From SVTX01 sp045612105 (GTDB taxonomy: Bacteria; Bacillota; Clostridia; Oscillospirales; CAG-272), in contig JAZKYL010000126.1 in assembly GCA_045612105.1 (NCBI GenBank), positions 1 through 5,222 on the forward strand: a stretch of DNA of 5,222 nt. The letters are read 5' to 3'. This document shows, in pieces, positions 4,978 through 5,222 of the stretch; the first letter of the stretch is position 1; every line of letters starts with the position of its first letter. Below the pieces are notes generated by a model. It was given only the letters and a program-made list of their open reading frames with translations, did no database searches and was not told where the DNA came from. Both the position numbers and the translations under genes were made by a program.

Positions 4978-4992
4978 GTAAATTGCGATTTA
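4978..4992 (+). repeat. 15-bp motif, right copy of an inverted pair
   Basis: GTAAATTGCGATTTA, identical to the minus strand of 153-167, and again directly behind a terminator T tract. It is followed by TCGGGATGC, compared with GCGGGG then, 8 bases further, GGGATGC in the left copy, as if the right copy had lost an internal stretch. This suggests two members of one intergenic family rather than a chance match. Confidence 0.7.
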
Positions 4993-5090
4993 TCGGGATG
5001 CTGTCTATTTAAAAGATGCATCCTCACCCACCGCATCGCGCGAACCCCCAAAGCTCGTACACTCGCTTCGGGGAACCCCGCCGTGGTCCC
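4993..5090. other. Non-coding repeat-like spacer
   Basis: No open frame of credible coding character is seen. It contains a CGGGG-AA-CCCCG hairpin at 5069-5080, C-rich tracts, and GCATCCTCA at 5018-5026 that occurs again at 5131-5139 inside the adjacent element. The base composition, rising sharply to GC-rich at about 5027-5090, differs from the neighbouring genes. It is probably part of the same interspersed element that continues to the window edge. Confidence 0.4.
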
Positions 5091-5222
5091 CCCTCCCCTG
5101 CCTTGGGGAGGGCTCAGGTTTAACTTCAGCGCATCCTCAACTGTAGCCTAAAAACCATTGTCACGGCTACAAAATCGCATCAAATTACGCTTTGCGTAAG
5201 CCCTCCCCAAGGCAGGGGAGGG
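5091..5222. repeat. MITE-like element with 24-bp terminal inverted repeats, open at window edge
   Basis: Positions 5091-5114 and 5199-5222 are perfect inverted copies over 24 bp. Each arm is itself nearly self-complementary (CCCTCCCC at one end, GGGGAGGG at the other), so a single arm can fold as well as pair with its mate. Inside are further hairpins: TGTAGCC (5142-5148) with GGCTACA (5165-5171), and TTACGC-TTT-GCGTAA (5185-5199) abutting the right arm. There is no coding capacity. Size and structure match small non-autonomous inverted-repeat elements that are common between genes of gut clostridia; the right border may lie beyond 5222. Confidence 0.75.

Noticed and set aside
5091..5222. CRISPR array or tRNA in the repeat-rich right end
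   Set aside because: Repeats are inverted, not direct with regular spacers, and no cloverleaf or CCA-type acceptor pairing can be drawn.

Overview
The window looks like chromosomal DNA from a low-to-mid GC Firmicute, most likely an anaerobic gut-type clostridium. Support for this is the Shine-Dalgarno sequences of the AGGAGG type, an Sec/lipoprotein style typical of Gram-positives, a LytTR plus DUF3021 gene pair (a Firmicute arrangement), and GC-rich interspersed inverted repeats between genes. This is inference; no rRNA or other marker gene is present to fix the taxon.

Layout. Positions 1-173 carry no gene, but contain a long perfect hairpin (102-127) and a 15-bp motif (153-167) that recurs inverted near the other end. 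A palindromic terminator (174-199) closes a leftward transcript. That transcript runs from a promoter near 3876-3904 through znuA (3807-2773, zinc-binding lipoprotein), znuC (2776-1919, ATPase), znuB (1919-1080, permease) and, after a 119-bp gap, a lipoprotein with two similar OB-like halves (960-205). The three znu genes overlap by 4 bp and 1 bp, so they are clearly one operon; the last lipoprotein may be co-transcribed, have its own weak promoter, or both. The 273-bp divergent spacer (3808-4080) holds the znu promoter with a small dyad at its start point, and a strong rightward promoter with an 18-bp near-perfect dyad at its start point. Rightward lie a LytTR DNA-binding protein gene (4081-4512) and an overlapping DUF3021 four-helix membrane protein gene (4509-4937), closed by a terminator (4945-4977). 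The right end (4978-5222) is repeat DNA, including a 132-bp unit bounded by 24-bp perfect inverted repeats that reaches the edge of the window.

How the genes work together. ZnuA would capture zinc outside the membrane and deliver it to a ZnuB/ZnuC importer; the duplicated lipoprotein is an unassigned surface partner that may handle metal. The LytTR/DUF3021 pair has the layout of one-component regulators held by a small membrane protein; whether it has any link to zinc is not shown by the sequence.

The most unusual points are a 45-bp minisatellite translated in frame as a tail on the ATPase, a shared intergenic motif placed directly behind both operon terminators in opposite orientation, and the uncharacterised lipoprotein attached to the zinc operon. 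I see no clear evidence of a wholly new multi-gene system.
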